From: Enhygromyxa salina
Lineage (GTDB): Bacteria > Myxococcota_A > Polyangia > Nannocystales > Nannocystaceae
Assembly: GCF_000737335.2 (NCBI RefSeq)
Contig: NZ_JMCC02000018.1
Span: 43,373 to 107,372 of the forward strand
Direction: 5' to 3'
DNA: 64,000 nucleotides
Part shown: in pieces, positions 44,612 to 53,635 of the stretch
How the letters are laid out: every line of letters begins with the position of its first letter
How positions within the stretch are numbered: the first letter of the stretch is position 1
Notes under the pieces: generated by a model
Database searches by the model: none
Told to the model about the DNA's origin: nothing
What the model saw: the letters and a program-made list of their open reading frames with translations, nothing else
Program-made: the position numbers and the translations under genes

Positions 44612-46657
44612 ATGTCCTCTGCGATCCCAATTGACCGAGTTCGCGCCGAGCAGGCCCGACCACCCGAGCACCCCGTGCTCGCGCGGGTCGTCGAGCTGGT
44701 TCGCTTGCGCGCTGCGCGAAGGCTCGATTGGGAGCAGGCCGTGCGCGCGGGACAAGTCGAAGGGCACAGCAGGGCCGACGATCTCGCCGGCGAGCTCGAG
44801 TACTACGAGAGCAACAGCAATTGCGCGGCCGCCAACCAACGGATCAGCGAACTCGAGCAGCAGCGCATTGGCGACGAGAGCGACCCACTGCTTCACATCG
44901 CCAAGATCTTCTCGCTCTCGGTCGGCGAGCTCGACCTGCTCATCACCTGCCTCGCCGTCGCGCTCGAGCCCGAGCTCGGCCCGCTCTACGCTCGACTGCA
45001 AGGCAGCCCGGAGCGCTGCTATGCAACCGAGACCTTGACCGCGCGCCTGTTCGGGTGGGGGCGCCAGACGCTGTGGCACCAAGGCGGCCAGCTCGCGACC
45101 TGGGGATTGGTGCGCTGTGTCGACAGGGGCCCTGGCCAACCGATGCCGCTGACGGTCGATCCCATGGTTCGCGCGCGCCTGCAGGGCCAGCTGCGCCTCG
45201 ACGCCGAGCTCATCGGCGTCGCGGAGCTCGGCGCCGCCCAGCCGCAGCTAGAGAGCTGGCCGCTCAGCCATGTCAGCCAGCGGATCGAGACTGCGCTCGA
45301 GCAGCGTCGGTCGATCCGCGTCGTGCTCATAGGTCCGCCGGGCTGCGGTCGTCGCAGCCTCGCGTCCGCGGCCGCGGAACAGTTTCGCGCCAGCGCGCTG
45401 CTGATCGACACCGACGAGATCGACGACGCGGCCTGGCCAGAGCTCTATGTTCGTGCATGTCGGATGTGCATGTTGGGTGGGCTGATCCCAGTCTGGTACG
45501 GCAGCCGCGTCAGCCGTCGCTGGCCCCGCAGCGTCGATCCGGTGCACGTGCAATTCGTCGCCTGCGAGGACCCAAGCGAGCTCTCGCGCCAGGTCGGCGT
45601 CGTCGACGAGCACGTGGTCATCCCAAGCTCGACGCTGGACGAGCGGCGGGAGCTCTGGCGCCGCTTGGTGCCAGCGAGCGTCACCTGGCCCGAGCGCGAG
45701 CGCGAGAGCCTGGCCAGCCGCCACCGCCTCGCCGTCGGTGATATCGCCGAGATCGGTCGGCGCATGCCAGCGGACCCGAGCGAGGCAGCGCTCATGGCCC
45801 GCGAGCAGACCCGTGGTCGGCTCGGCGAGCTTGGCCGCCTGCTCGATTGTCCGTTTGACTGGACGGATCTGGTGCTTCCGGCCCAAGTACGCGAGACCCT
45901 CGAGGACTTTGCGTTCGAGGCGGCCGAGCGCGCGAGCTTCTGGGAGCAGCCCGCGGCGCGGCGCTTGTTCCCGCGTGGTACCGGTCTCGTGGCGCTACTG
46001 ACGGGCCCCCCTGGAACGGGCAAGACCATGGCCGCGCAGGTCGTCGCCGCTGAACTCCAGCTCGATCTGTTCCGCATCAACCTCGCCACGGTCATCAGTA
46101 AATACATCGGCGAGACGGCCAAGAACCTCGACATGATCTTCTCGCGGGCCGGTCGCATGAACGCTGTCTTGCTATTCGACGAGGCCGACGCGCTGTTCTC
46201 CAAGCGCACCGAGGTCAAGGACTCGCACGATCGTCACGCGAACACCGACACAAACTACCTGCTGCAGTTGCTCGAGGACTACCAGGGCATAGCCTTGCTA
46301 GCCAGCAACAAGAAGAACAACATCGACCCCGCGTTCATTCGCCGGATTCGCTATGTGTTGAGCTTTCGACGGCCCGACGCAGCCCAGCGGCGGGCGATAT
46401 GGCGAAAGGTGCTTGGCGAGCTGCTTGGTGCCGATCTGCTTCGTCCGCTCGAACCCGCCATCGCCGTGCTCGCAGACGCCGTCGAGATCTCCGGAGCGCA
46501 GATCAAGAACGCCGTGCTCGCGGCGCTGTTCATCGCCCGTCGCGCCCGCAAGTCGCTCGCGGCTGAACACCTGGTGGCGGGCATCGACCGCGAGCTTGGC
46601 AAAGAAGGGCGATCGCTCAGCGAGCGCGAGCGAGAGAGGTTGCGCCACCATGCCTGA
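44612..46657 (+). CDS. eCIS AAA+ ATPase (Afp15/Pvc15-like)
   Basis: The 681-residue protein ends in an AAA+ module: Walker A GPPGTGKT near 465-472, Walker B LLFDEAD with D523/E524, and an arginine-finger region IRRIRYVLSFRRP. A first P-loop-like site GPPGCGRRS (about 241-249) lacks the Lys and is likely inactive. Afp15-type ATPases are needed to build or load the particle. The ATG at 44612 is used rather than a TTG at 44585. Confidence 0.93.
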   Translation: MSSAIPIDRVRAEQARPPEHPVLARVVELVRLRAARRLDWEQAVRAGQVEGHSRADDLAGELEYYESNSNCAAANQRISELEQQRIGDESDPLLHIAKIFSLSVGELDLLITCLAVALEPELGPLYARLQGSPERCYATETLTARLFGWGRQTLWHQGGQLATWGLVRCVDRGPGQPMPLTVDPMVRARLQGQLRLDAELIGVAELGAAQPQLESWPLSHVSQRIETALEQRRSIRVVLIGPPGCGRRSLASAAAEQFRASALLIDTDEIDDAAWPELYVRACRMCMLGGLIPVWYGSRVSRRWPRSVDPVHVQFVACEDPSELSRQVGVVDEHVVIPSSTLDERRELWRRLVPASVTWPERERESLASRHRLAVGDIAEIGRRMPADPSEAALMAREQTRGRLGELGRLLDCPFDWTDLVLPAQVRETLEDFAFEAAERASFWEQPAARRLFPRGTGLVALLTGPPGTGKTMAAQVVAAELQLDLFRINLATVISKYIGETAKNLDMIFSRAGRMNAVLLFDEADALFSKRTEVKDSHDRHANTDTNYLLQLLEDYQGIALLASNKKNNIDPAFIRRIRYVLSFRRPDAAQRRAIWRKVLGELLGADLLRPLEPAIAVLADAVEISGAQIKNAVLAALFIARRARKSLAAEHLVAGIDRELGKEGRSLSERERERLRHHA

Positions 46658-46922
46658 CACCCCCAACCACGCAAACGTTCGCATCGACGCCCTCCACCTG
46701 CGGGCCCCGAGCAGCCTTGGGCTTGGCGATCCACACCAGCTCACGCACGACATCGGCCACGCGCTTGGGGACGAGCTGGCAGCCAACCCAGCGCTTGGGT
46801 CCACCAGGATCGGCGGTATGCGACTGCGCCTCGATGAGCAGGCGCTGCGTCACCAAGGCGCCAAAGCGATCGCCCGTGCGATCGCCCTACAGCTTCGCAA
46901 CGGCAAGAAGGACTCACCATGA
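46650..46922 (+). CDS. Small protein between the AAA+ ATPase and tube initiator
   Basis: The 90-residue frame overlaps the end of the ATPase gene by 8 bases and the next gene by 4 (ATGA), strong evidence for a coupled, real gene. The sequence starts VRIDALHLRAPS, has a His-containing helix HQLTHDIGHALGDELA and ends in basic residues. It has no recognised domain. It may be a small assembly factor, possibly taking the place of the DUF5908-like Afp6 peptide. Confidence 0.65.
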   Translation: MPDTPNHANVRIDALHLRAPSSLGLGDPHQLTHDIGHALGDELAANPALGSTRIGGMRLRLDEQALRHQGAKAIARAIALQLRNGKKDSP

Positions 46923-47620
46923 CCGAATTCGGAAGGCCAGAGCCAGGGCTGCACAAAGGCGCGTTGATCCAGCTCGTCAAGGACATCGTCGGGGTCGTGC
47001 TGCCCAACGTGGTGCTGTTTCAATACAACCCCACGAAGATCAGCCACACCGTCACGCCCTGGAACCCGGCCGAGGTCGACCAGACCCAGCGCGGGGCCCA
47101 GATGCCCATGGTCCAGCCCTTCAACCCCAAAGAGAGCTTCACGCTCTCGGTCGAGCTCGACGCGACCGACGATCTCGAGGGTCGCAACCCCATCGCTACC
47201 AAGTACGGCATTGGCGACCAGCTGGCCGCGCTCAAGAAGCTGACCTACCCAAGCGAGGGCTTGTTTGGTGATCTGGTCCGCAACGCAAAGGCCCTCGCAG
47301 GACAGTCCAGCTGCAAGGTCGAGCGGCCCACCGTACCGATCGTGCTGTTCGTGTGGGGTGTCAACCGCATTGTCCCGGTGCGCGTGACCAGCTACAGCGT
47401 TGAAGAGACGCTCTACTCCCCAGATCTTCAGCCTTTGCACGCAACGGTCGCGCTTGGCCTCGAGGTGATGACTCCCGACAATTTCAAGTGTCACCAGAAC
47501 ATCACCCAAAAGATCGCTACCGCGGCGTACAGCTGGACGCGACTCAACGAGGACAAGCTGGCGATCCTCAATTCCATCAACGCGGCCAAGCGCGCGAGCG
47601 GTATTCCGCCGTTGTTCTGA
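46919..47620 (+). CDS. Tube-initiator (CIS tube, Afp7-like) protein without LysM
   Basis: The 233-residue protein matches the N-terminal part of Afp7/Pvc7: FQYNPTKISHTVTPWNP and a final strand set PIVLFVWGVNRIVPVRVTSYSVEETLYSPDLQPLHATV, the core of this tube family. It starts the inner tube above the hub. The LysM domain fused to it in Afp7 is here a separate gene 25 bases downstream. Spacing and order indicate one operon. Confidence 0.9.
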   Translation: MTEFGRPEPGLHKGALIQLVKDIVGVVLPNVVLFQYNPTKISHTVTPWNPAEVDQTQRGAQMPMVQPFNPKESFTLSVELDATDDLEGRNPIATKYGIGDQLAALKKLTYPSEGLFGDLVRNAKALAGQSSCKVERPTVPIVLFVWGVNRIVPVRVTSYSVEETLYSPDLQPLHATVALGLEVMTPDNFKCHQNITQKIATAAYSWTRLNEDKLAILNSINAAKRASGIPPLF

Positions 47621-47645
47621 CCCGGGGCCAGTTCGAAGGATCAAC

Positions 47646-47927
47646 ATGTCACTCTACGCCAAGAACAGCCGCTACGTACGCCACGCCTCGATCGTCGAGG
47701 TCACCGATGAACAAGGCCGCAAGGTCAAGCGTGTGGGGCGGGCCAAACAACCACCCTTGGCGGAGCTCGGTGAGCACATACGTCGCGAGGGGCAACGCCT
47801 CGATCATCTGGCCAACTACTACCTGCGCGACCCCAGCGCGTACTGGAAGATCTGCGAACTCAACGATGTGTTACTGCCCGATCAGCTGGCCGAGGTCGAG
47901 CTGATCAAGATCCCAACCCCGTACTGA
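47646..47927 (+). CDS. LysM-like small tail protein
   Basis: This is a 93-residue protein with a LysM-type segment: LDHLANYYLRDPSAYWKICELNDVLLPDQL, ending IPTPY. In Afp7 a LysM domain closes the tube-initiator protein; here it is encoded separately. It should bridge the tube initiator and the baseplate hub, as phage gpX-like and T4 gp53-type LysM proteins do. Confidence 0.85.
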   Translation: MSLYAKNSRYVRHASIVEVTDEQGRKVKRVGRAKQPPLAELGEHIRREGQRLDHLANYYLRDPSAYWKICELNDVLLPDQLAEVELIKIPTPY

Positions 47928-47937
47928 TGGACCCACC

Positions 47938-49197
47938 ATGAGCTTTGGCGCGATAGTCTTGATGCAGAGCGGGGACCCAGACTCCGATGAGTTCGGGTCG
48001 CTCGACCCCACGCACGACAGCGCGATCACAGAGATCCGGGTCGAGCAACATCTGAGCAAGCAGACCACCTTTGCGATCCGTTTTCAGGAAGACTTTGACG
48101 ACAAAGACGCAGCTGAGAAGGCGCAGGAGCTGTTCTCCAAGTCCCGGGGCATTGCGATTTTGGTGGCCAACGGCGCCCCGCCGGAGCCCGGGGGGCCAAT
48201 CCCCGCCGACCTGAGGTGTCTGGTGCGCGGCCAGATCGAGAACGCCGAGTTCCACATCAACGTTGGGGGCTCGGGATCGTGGTTTGAGATCCGCGGTCAA
48301 GATGTCCGTACGCGGATCAACCGGTACAACGTTCCCTCGCAAGAAAACGGCGACACCAAAGAGATCATCGAGCGGCTTGTGAGCCCGATCAGCAAGAGCC
48401 CAAGTGTGGGGCAGGGCATCAAAAAGTACGAGAAGAACGGGCTCTCCTTCAACTATCGAGGCACGGACCTCGAGGCAGTGTACGACCTCACCAAGAAGAG
48501 CGCGTATTGCTTTTGGCTGACCTACGACGTCATGTCGCTCGCACCCAACCCGGGCTTCAAGATCACAACCAAGGCTCACATCGAAGCCTCGCCAGAGCGG
48601 GAGACCAGCAAAGGACCGCCGAGCGCCGAGGGTTTCGACGGCTTGGTGCTGGGTGATACAGACGCCCATAAGTTCTCGATCCTTGGCGACGCGGAGAGCT
48701 GCGAGACGGTTGTGAGCTTCAGCGTGACATCGGACAACGAGGCCCCGACCTCGGCCACCTCCTACGGTCAAGATCTCGGCGATGGCACCCAGAGCGAGAC
48801 TGAAGACGCCACAAGCCTCGACGCCTCGCAGAACAACGGCCCCGGGGTGGCTGGCACAGGAGGAACCGAGGGTGAGTCACTGGGGAAGGGCGACAACCAG
48901 GGCGACCGCTGCATGACCGTTGGCGGCAACGGCGAGCCCGACATCAACCAATGGCTGGCGTTCGCGGCCGCGACAGAGGCGAGCTGGTACATCCGGGCGG
49001 AGGCGCTCACCAGCGCGCACATGCTTCAGGGCATCGTCGAGCCGCACCAGGTCCTCGAGGTCGACGGGGGTGGTTGTGGGGTCGCGGGAAAGTACCAAGC
49101 CACGGACGTCACCCACGTCATCAACGCGGTCGGACATTGGATGCAAGTCACCCTGCGCAGCAACTCCAAGAACCAGACCGAGGAGCTCAACCTATGA
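47938..49197 (+). CDS. gp27-like baseplate hub protein (N-terminal half of VgrG/Afp8)
   Basis: The 419-residue protein corresponds to the hub domain of VgrG and phage gpD: strands with SAITEIRVEQHLSKQTTFAIRFQEDF at the start and FSILGDAESCETVVSFSVTSDNEAP later, and a late strand YQATDVTHVINAVGHWMQVTLRSN. A low-complexity linker (about 265-325) is inserted. In Afp8 the hub and spike are one protein; here the spike is the next gene, which overlaps by ATGA. Confidence 0.9.
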   Translation: MSFGAIVLMQSGDPDSDEFGSLDPTHDSAITEIRVEQHLSKQTTFAIRFQEDFDDKDAAEKAQELFSKSRGIAILVANGAPPEPGGPIPADLRCLVRGQIENAEFHINVGGSGSWFEIRGQDVRTRINRYNVPSQENGDTKEIIERLVSPISKSPSVGQGIKKYEKNGLSFNYRGTDLEAVYDLTKKSAYCFWLTYDVMSLAPNPGFKITTKAHIEASPERETSKGPPSAEGFDGLVLGDTDAHKFSILGDAESCETVVSFSVTSDNEAPTSATSYGQDLGDGTQSETEDATSLDASQNNGPGVAGTGGTEGESLGKGDNQGDRCMTVGGNGEPDINQWLAFAAATEASWYIRAEALTSAHMLQGIVEPHQVLEVDGGGCGVAGKYQATDVTHVINAVGHWMQVTLRSNSKNQTEELNL

Positions 49198-49733
49198 CGC
49201 GCGAGTTCGACCAAGACGACGAGACCCTGAACGCGCTCGAGGGCCGCCTCTACGGCAAGTACCGCGGCATCGTCGTCAACAACGAGGACCCGGACCACCG
49301 GGGCCGAATCGAGGTTCAGGCTACGATCATGGGCAAGGTCCCGATGTGGGCGTTGCCGTGTGTACCGTACGCAGGCAAGGACCGCGGCATGCTCTTCTTG
49401 CCCGAAGAGGGGACTTCAGTTTGGGTCGAATTCGAGGCTGGGGACCCTAGCCTGCCGATCTGGACGGGATGCTTTTGGAGTGAGAAGGACATCGCGCCAG
49501 CGGACCACGAACCGCACATCAAGCTGATCAAGACCGAGAAGATCGAGATTCGCATCGACGACAAGGCCAACAAAATCTCGATAAGCAACGCAAATCAGAC
49601 CATCCTCGAGATTGAGGGGGGCGAGATTCGCGGCAAGGCCAAGACGCAGATCGTGCATCAGGTCGAGACCATGAAGACGGCGCTCAACGTGACCAAATTC
49701 GACGTTCATGACGGGGCCATGTCGGTAACCTGA
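49194..49733 (+). CDS. gp5-like spike protein (Phage_base_V)
   Basis: The 179-residue protein has the OB-fold spike base: KYRGIVVNNEDPDHRGRIEVQ and GTSVWVEFEAGDPSLPIWTGCFW, followed by a repeat-bearing beta-helix tip (KIEIRIDDKANKISISNANQTILEIEGG). It forms the puncturing needle below the hub. The start overlaps the hub stop (ATGA). Confidence 0.92.
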   Translation: MTREFDQDDETLNALEGRLYGKYRGIVVNNEDPDHRGRIEVQATIMGKVPMWALPCVPYAGKDRGMLFLPEEGTSVWVEFEAGDPSLPIWTGCFWSEKDIAPADHEPHIKLIKTEKIEIRIDDKANKISISNANQTILEIEGGEIRGKAKTQIVHQVETMKTALNVTKFDVHDGAMSVT

Positions 49734-49745
49734 GGAGCAAAGACC

Positions 49746-50045
49746 ATGGCAGGGAAATTCTCCAGCTTTCCGGCGGGTGTGCAGTCGCACTTGGCCGAGC
49801 GCGGTACAAGCAGGATCTCAACCAACCGCCGAGCCCGTACCGCCCAAGGGTATATTGGACTCGTAACTGACACGGTCTTGTTCGCGGGTGGTACTGGTCT
49901 GTGGTTCTTGTCGAACCAGCGGGTCCGTGTCAACAACATGCCAACCCTAGGCACGAATTCGGTCGGGGTCTCAGTCGACGCCGAGACCCAGTTGACCGGG
50001 ACAATGACGGTCGTCCAGGGCGACACCCGCGGCAACGGAATGTGA
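49746..50045 (+). CDS. PAAR-like spike-tip protein
   Basis: This is a 99-residue protein with a beta-rich, Gly-containing pattern (VNNMPTLGTNSVGVSV, TGTMTVVQGDTRGNGM) similar to PAAR-like or DUF4280-like spike tips. Its place directly after the gp5-like gene and before gp25 fits Afp10. I see no metal-binding His/Cys set, so the tip assignment rests on position. Confidence 0.65.
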   Translation: MAGKFSSFPAGVQSHLAERGTSRISTNRRARTAQGYIGLVTDTVLFAGGTGLWFLSNQRVRVNNMPTLGTNSVGVSVDAETQLTGTMTVVQGDTRGNGM

Positions 50046-50055
50046 AGACGTGACC

Positions 50056-50433
50056 ATGCGAACGCCCATCCGAGCTCTTCATCATCCAGTCCAGGACGAC
50101 GTCGCAGGCAAGCGCCTGCGCGTCGAGACCGACTACCCCGATTATGTTCAACAGTTGATCGAACAGGTCTTGCTAACCAACCCAGGAGAGCGTATTTATA
50201 AGCCTGAGTTTGGTGCTGGTATTCGACGACTCGTCCATAGCCCCATCACCGCCGCCACGGCTACGCTGGCACAGACCATGATCTACAACGCGCTCAGCGA
50301 GACCCTTGGCGATCTCATCCGCGTCGACGACGTCCAGGTCGAGAACGTGGACGCGCGACTGAACGTCGCCATCGTCTACACGCTCTACGCGCGCATGGAT
50401 CAGCGTCATCTCAACTTGGAGGTCACGAGCTGA
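50056..50433 (+). CDS. gp25-like baseplate wedge protein (Afp9-like)
   Basis: The 125-residue product matches gp25: a helix with LIEQVLLTNPGERIYKPEFGAGIRRLVHSP is the family signature, including the GER-P-FG motif. It anchors the sheath to the baseplate. A GTG at 50050 is an alternative start. The stop overlaps the next gene's ATG (TGATG). Confidence 0.94.
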   Translation: MRTPIRALHHPVQDDVAGKRLRVETDYPDYVQQLIEQVLLTNPGERIYKPEFGAGIRRLVHSPITAATATLAQTMIYNALSETLGDLIRVDDVQVENVDARLNVAIVYTLYARMDQRHLNLEVTS

Positions 50434-52892
50434 TGGCTGAAGATCGCCTGACATTGCTGTGCGCGCAGACTGAGCTGACCGGCATCGACTTCGTCGAGGT
50501 CGTCGACCCCGCCGACCAAACTGTCCTGCGCGTATGGTTTCTGCTCGCGCCGGACACCCTGGACGTGCCGTGGGTCGCGGGTGTCTTGCCGGTCGCGTAT
50601 GACGCCACCAAGCTGCGGATCTGGGCCCCTACGGGCGGCACCAAGCTGGCCGAGGCCACCATCACGCAGGCACAATGGAAGGAGCTTGGTGGGCGGGTCT
50701 ACCTCGAGATCACCGTGGCCGAGCCGGGGGACTTCTCAACTTACAAGCTCGAGATCACCGATCCAGACTTCTTGGATTGGCACTACCACACCGCTGAGTT
50801 CAGCTTCAAGCAGGCCTGCCCGAGCTCGCTCGACTGCAAGCTGGTGCCCGCCGATCAGGGCTGCCCCGAGCCCGCCGACGGCCTCGAGCTCAACCCGCTC
50901 GCACGCGACTTCACCAGCTTGCGCACGGCCCTGCTCGACTACGCCACACAGAAGTACCCGCTATGGACGCACCGCAGCGACGCCGACGTTGGCGTGATGA
51001 TGCTCGAGCTCATGGCCGCGATCGGCGACGAGTTCAACTATATAAAAGATCGCTTCATCCGTGAGGGCGTGCTCGATGAGCTCAGCCAGCGCCGCTCGCT
51101 TCGTCAGCTCGTGCGCCTGCTCGACTACGAGATGCACGATGGCCTCAGTCCCACCACCGTGCTCGAGCTCGACGTCGCGCCGGGGCAGGGCAGCGTCACC
51201 GTGGACGCCGGGACCCAGGTCTGGGCCCACCGAATGGGTGAGGCGCCGATCCCCTTCGAATTCGGCGAAGGCCTGCGCGACGTTCATCTGCCCGAGACTG
51301 GCGACCCGCGCGAGTTCAACCTCGAAGAGGCGTGGAACACCCTGACCGCCTACGAGCCCGACGGCGCCAAGCCCAAGCTCGCCAAAGGTGCGACCGAGAT
51401 GTTCTTGCTTGGGTTCGCCGGCGGGACGGGCGATTGGGACGTCAATGGCCGCATGCTCGTACTCCACGAGGACCCCGCCGACGGCTCGCCCGCACAGCGA
51501 CACCTCGTCCACGTGACCGAATACGAGGAAATGGTCGATGCCCTTGCCGGCCAGAACGTCACCCGCGTGGCCTGGTCCGAAGACGAGGCGCTGCCGAGCC
51601 CCATGGTCATCGCCAACACAACCGTCAAGGCCAACGTCGTCCCCGCCACCGCAGGCGCGACCTTCACGGAGTACTTCAGCGTACGTGGCGATGGCAGCGT
51701 CGCAGAGGCCGAAGACGTGGTCGAGCGCGAAGGGCCGCTGAACTCCTTGGCCACATCGCGGCCGCCGCTGTTTCGCTACTCACCGCGACAATGCGAGGCG
51801 CTCAGCCTTGGCTGGCTTGGCGAGCTCAACGCCTCGGTGCCCGAGATCGAGCTGCAAGAGGTCAGCGCGGTCGACCTCGATGAGTGGGACGGCGACAAGC
51901 AGTGGGTCTGGCGAAGGACCCTGCTCGACTCGATCGGCGACGACGAGCACTTCACGCTCGAGGACGGAACCTGGCGGCGGATCATTGGCTATCGCAAGCC
52001 GGACGGGACCGAGCTCGTCCACCAGGATTGGGCCGCGAATATCGGATACACGATTCGCTTTGGCGACGGAGAGTTCGGGCGGACCCCGGCGGACGGCACA
52101 GTGTTCCGGGTCCGCTATCGCTCCGGGCCGGGGTCGCTCGCCAACGTGGGGGCCGGGGCAATCGTGCACTTGTTTAATCCGGTTGACGGTGCGCCGCCGC
52201 TCACCCCTGACCTGAGCGCGGTGTCCAACCCCTTCGACGTGACGACAGGGGTTGACCCCGAAGACATGCGGCGCGCAAAGCTGCTCGCGCCGGTTGCGTT
52301 CCGGCATGAAGGGCTCAGCGCCGTCACGCCAGCCGACTACGAACGCCTGGCCGAGCGGCTGGACTGGGTGCAGCGGGCCAACGCGAGCTTTCGCTGGACC
52401 GGGAGCTGGCTGACGGTGTTTGTGGCTGCGGATCCGAAGGGGGCGTTCACGATGACCGCGGATCAGCACGAAGAGCTCGAGGATGTCATGGACTGCGTCC
52501 GGCAGGTTGGGCGCGACGTCCACGTGTTGGCGGCGCCGGACTACATTGACCTCGATCTATGGATTGAAGTCTGCCTGCGTGGTGGGTACTACGCCGGGCA
52601 GGTCGAGGCCGACGTCTTGTCGGCGCTGACCGGGCCTGGTGGCTTCTTTGCGCCGGATAACTTCACGTTTGGGACGCCGCTGCGTCGCAGCTCGCTGGAG
52701 GCGAAGGTTCAGAGCGTCGCGGGGGTGCGGGCGGTGGAGAGGATCGATCTCCGCGCGCGGGAGAAGACGGGGCGACGGGAATTCAGTGAAGGGGAGTTTG
52801 GGGTGGGGAGTGGGCAGATCTTGCGGGTGGTGAACGACCCCCGCTGGCCGGAGCGGGGGACGGTGGTGGTTCGCGTGCGGGAGGTGGTTTGA
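50433..52892 (+). CDS. Baseplate J-like protein 1 (gp6-like, Afp11-like)
   Basis: This is an 819-residue baseplate wedge protein. The first about 130 residues form an extra Ig-like domain (TGIDFVEV, LRVWFLLAPDTLDV). The central part has the usual GVLDELSQRRSLRQLVRLLDYEM, then IRFGDGEFGRTPADGTVFRVRYR and the C-terminal gp6-like end ADVLSALTGPGGF plus an SVAGVRAVERIDL strand. It builds the ring that triggers contraction. The frame ends just before a minus-strand lipoprotein gene. Confidence 0.93.
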   Translation: MAEDRLTLLCAQTELTGIDFVEVVDPADQTVLRVWFLLAPDTLDVPWVAGVLPVAYDATKLRIWAPTGGTKLAEATITQAQWKELGGRVYLEITVAEPGDFSTYKLEITDPDFLDWHYHTAEFSFKQACPSSLDCKLVPADQGCPEPADGLELNPLARDFTSLRTALLDYATQKYPLWTHRSDADVGVMMLELMAAIGDEFNYIKDRFIREGVLDELSQRRSLRQLVRLLDYEMHDGLSPTTVLELDVAPGQGSVTVDAGTQVWAHRMGEAPIPFEFGEGLRDVHLPETGDPREFNLEEAWNTLTAYEPDGAKPKLAKGATEMFLLGFAGGTGDWDVNGRMLVLHEDPADGSPAQRHLVHVTEYEEMVDALAGQNVTRVAWSEDEALPSPMVIANTTVKANVVPATAGATFTEYFSVRGDGSVAEAEDVVEREGPLNSLATSRPPLFRYSPRQCEALSLGWLGELNASVPEIELQEVSAVDLDEWDGDKQWVWRRTLLDSIGDDEHFTLEDGTWRRIIGYRKPDGTELVHQDWAANIGYTIRFGDGEFGRTPADGTVFRVRYRSGPGSLANVGAGAIVHLFNPVDGAPPLTPDLSAVSNPFDVTTGVDPEDMRRAKLLAPVAFRHEGLSAVTPADYERLAERLDWVQRANASFRWTGSWLTVFVAADPKGAFTMTADQHEELEDVMDCVRQVGRDVHVLAAPDYIDLDLWIEVCLRGGYYAGQVEADVLSALTGPGGFFAPDNFTFGTPLRRSSLEAKVQSVAGVRAVERIDLRAREKTGRREFSEGEFGVGSGQILRVVNDPRWPERGTVVVRVREVV

Positions 52893-52894
52893 TG

Positions 52895-53584
52895 TTATTG
52901 CTCGCCGCAGCAGCAGCGGTAGTAGTTGGTGACAGGCTCCGTTGGGAGGGAACACGGGCCACCTCCGGCACTTCCGATAAACGAGTTGCACGAGTCGAGA
53001 TTTCCGTGCCAAGTCAGCGTCCTCCCACCACATCCACCCGCCGCACACACTTTGCCTTGGGCGGCGCAGGCTTCGCTGCAACTCACCAAGGGTTCACCGG
53101 TAGCGACACAGTTCCCGAGGGTTGGCGCGCAAACTCCCTCACTGCAAGCGCCATTTCCGTCTACAACCTCGCAGGCATGACCACAGGATCCACAATGCTC
53201 TAGGTCAATGGACGTATCCACGCAGATTCCGTCACACCATGTTTCGCCGGCCTCGCAGTTGCCTTCATCACCATCGCCATCGCCATCGCCATCACCAGAG
53301 TCGTCATCGCCATCGCCATCACCAGAGTCCCCATCGCCATCACCAGAGTCCCCATCCCCATCACCACTTTCTCCAGAGTCAAGATCGCTGTCGCTTTCGG
53401 ACGAAGTAGGCTCGGGTTCCTCCAGACACACGTTCCCTACACAAATACCTCCGACCACACACAGACCCGCGTTGCACTCACAATCGATCTCTCCAGCGAC
53501 GCATACACCTGATTCGCCGCCTGAGGTGCAACTCAAACCGGAGAAGACCAAGAGCGCGACCAGAGTAAGACCTTTGTTGTCCAT
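52895..53584 (-). CDS. Cys-rich lipoprotein with Gly-Asp repeat, inserted in the eCIS cluster
   Basis: The 229-residue product has a hydrophobic signal ending in GLSC, a Cys-containing segment, an SDSDLDSGESGDG... low-complexity stalk (about 63-100) and a C-terminal Cys-rich EGF/keratin-like part with many cysteines, ending CCCGEQ. It is encoded on the opposite strand to the flanking structural genes and is lower in GC than they are. Such GD-stalk lipoproteins are common in this group. It may be a later insertion into the eCIS operon, or a surface protein functioning with it. Confidence 0.78.
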   Translation of the reverse strand: MDNKGLTLVALLVFSGLSCTSGGESGVCVAGEIDCECNAGLCVVGGICVGNVCLEEPEPTSSESDSDLDSGESGDGDGDSGDGDGDSGDGDGDDDSGDGDGDGDGDEGNCEAGETWCDGICVDTSIDLEHCGSCGHACEVVDGNGACSEGVCAPTLGNCVATGEPLVSCSEACAAQGKVCAAGGCGGRTLTWHGNLDSCNSFIGSAGGGPCSLPTEPVTNYYRCCCGEQ

Positions 53585-53635
53585 GACGCGCGACGCTACC
53601 ATGGCATTTTCTGGGAGACAACCGAAAGTAGACTC

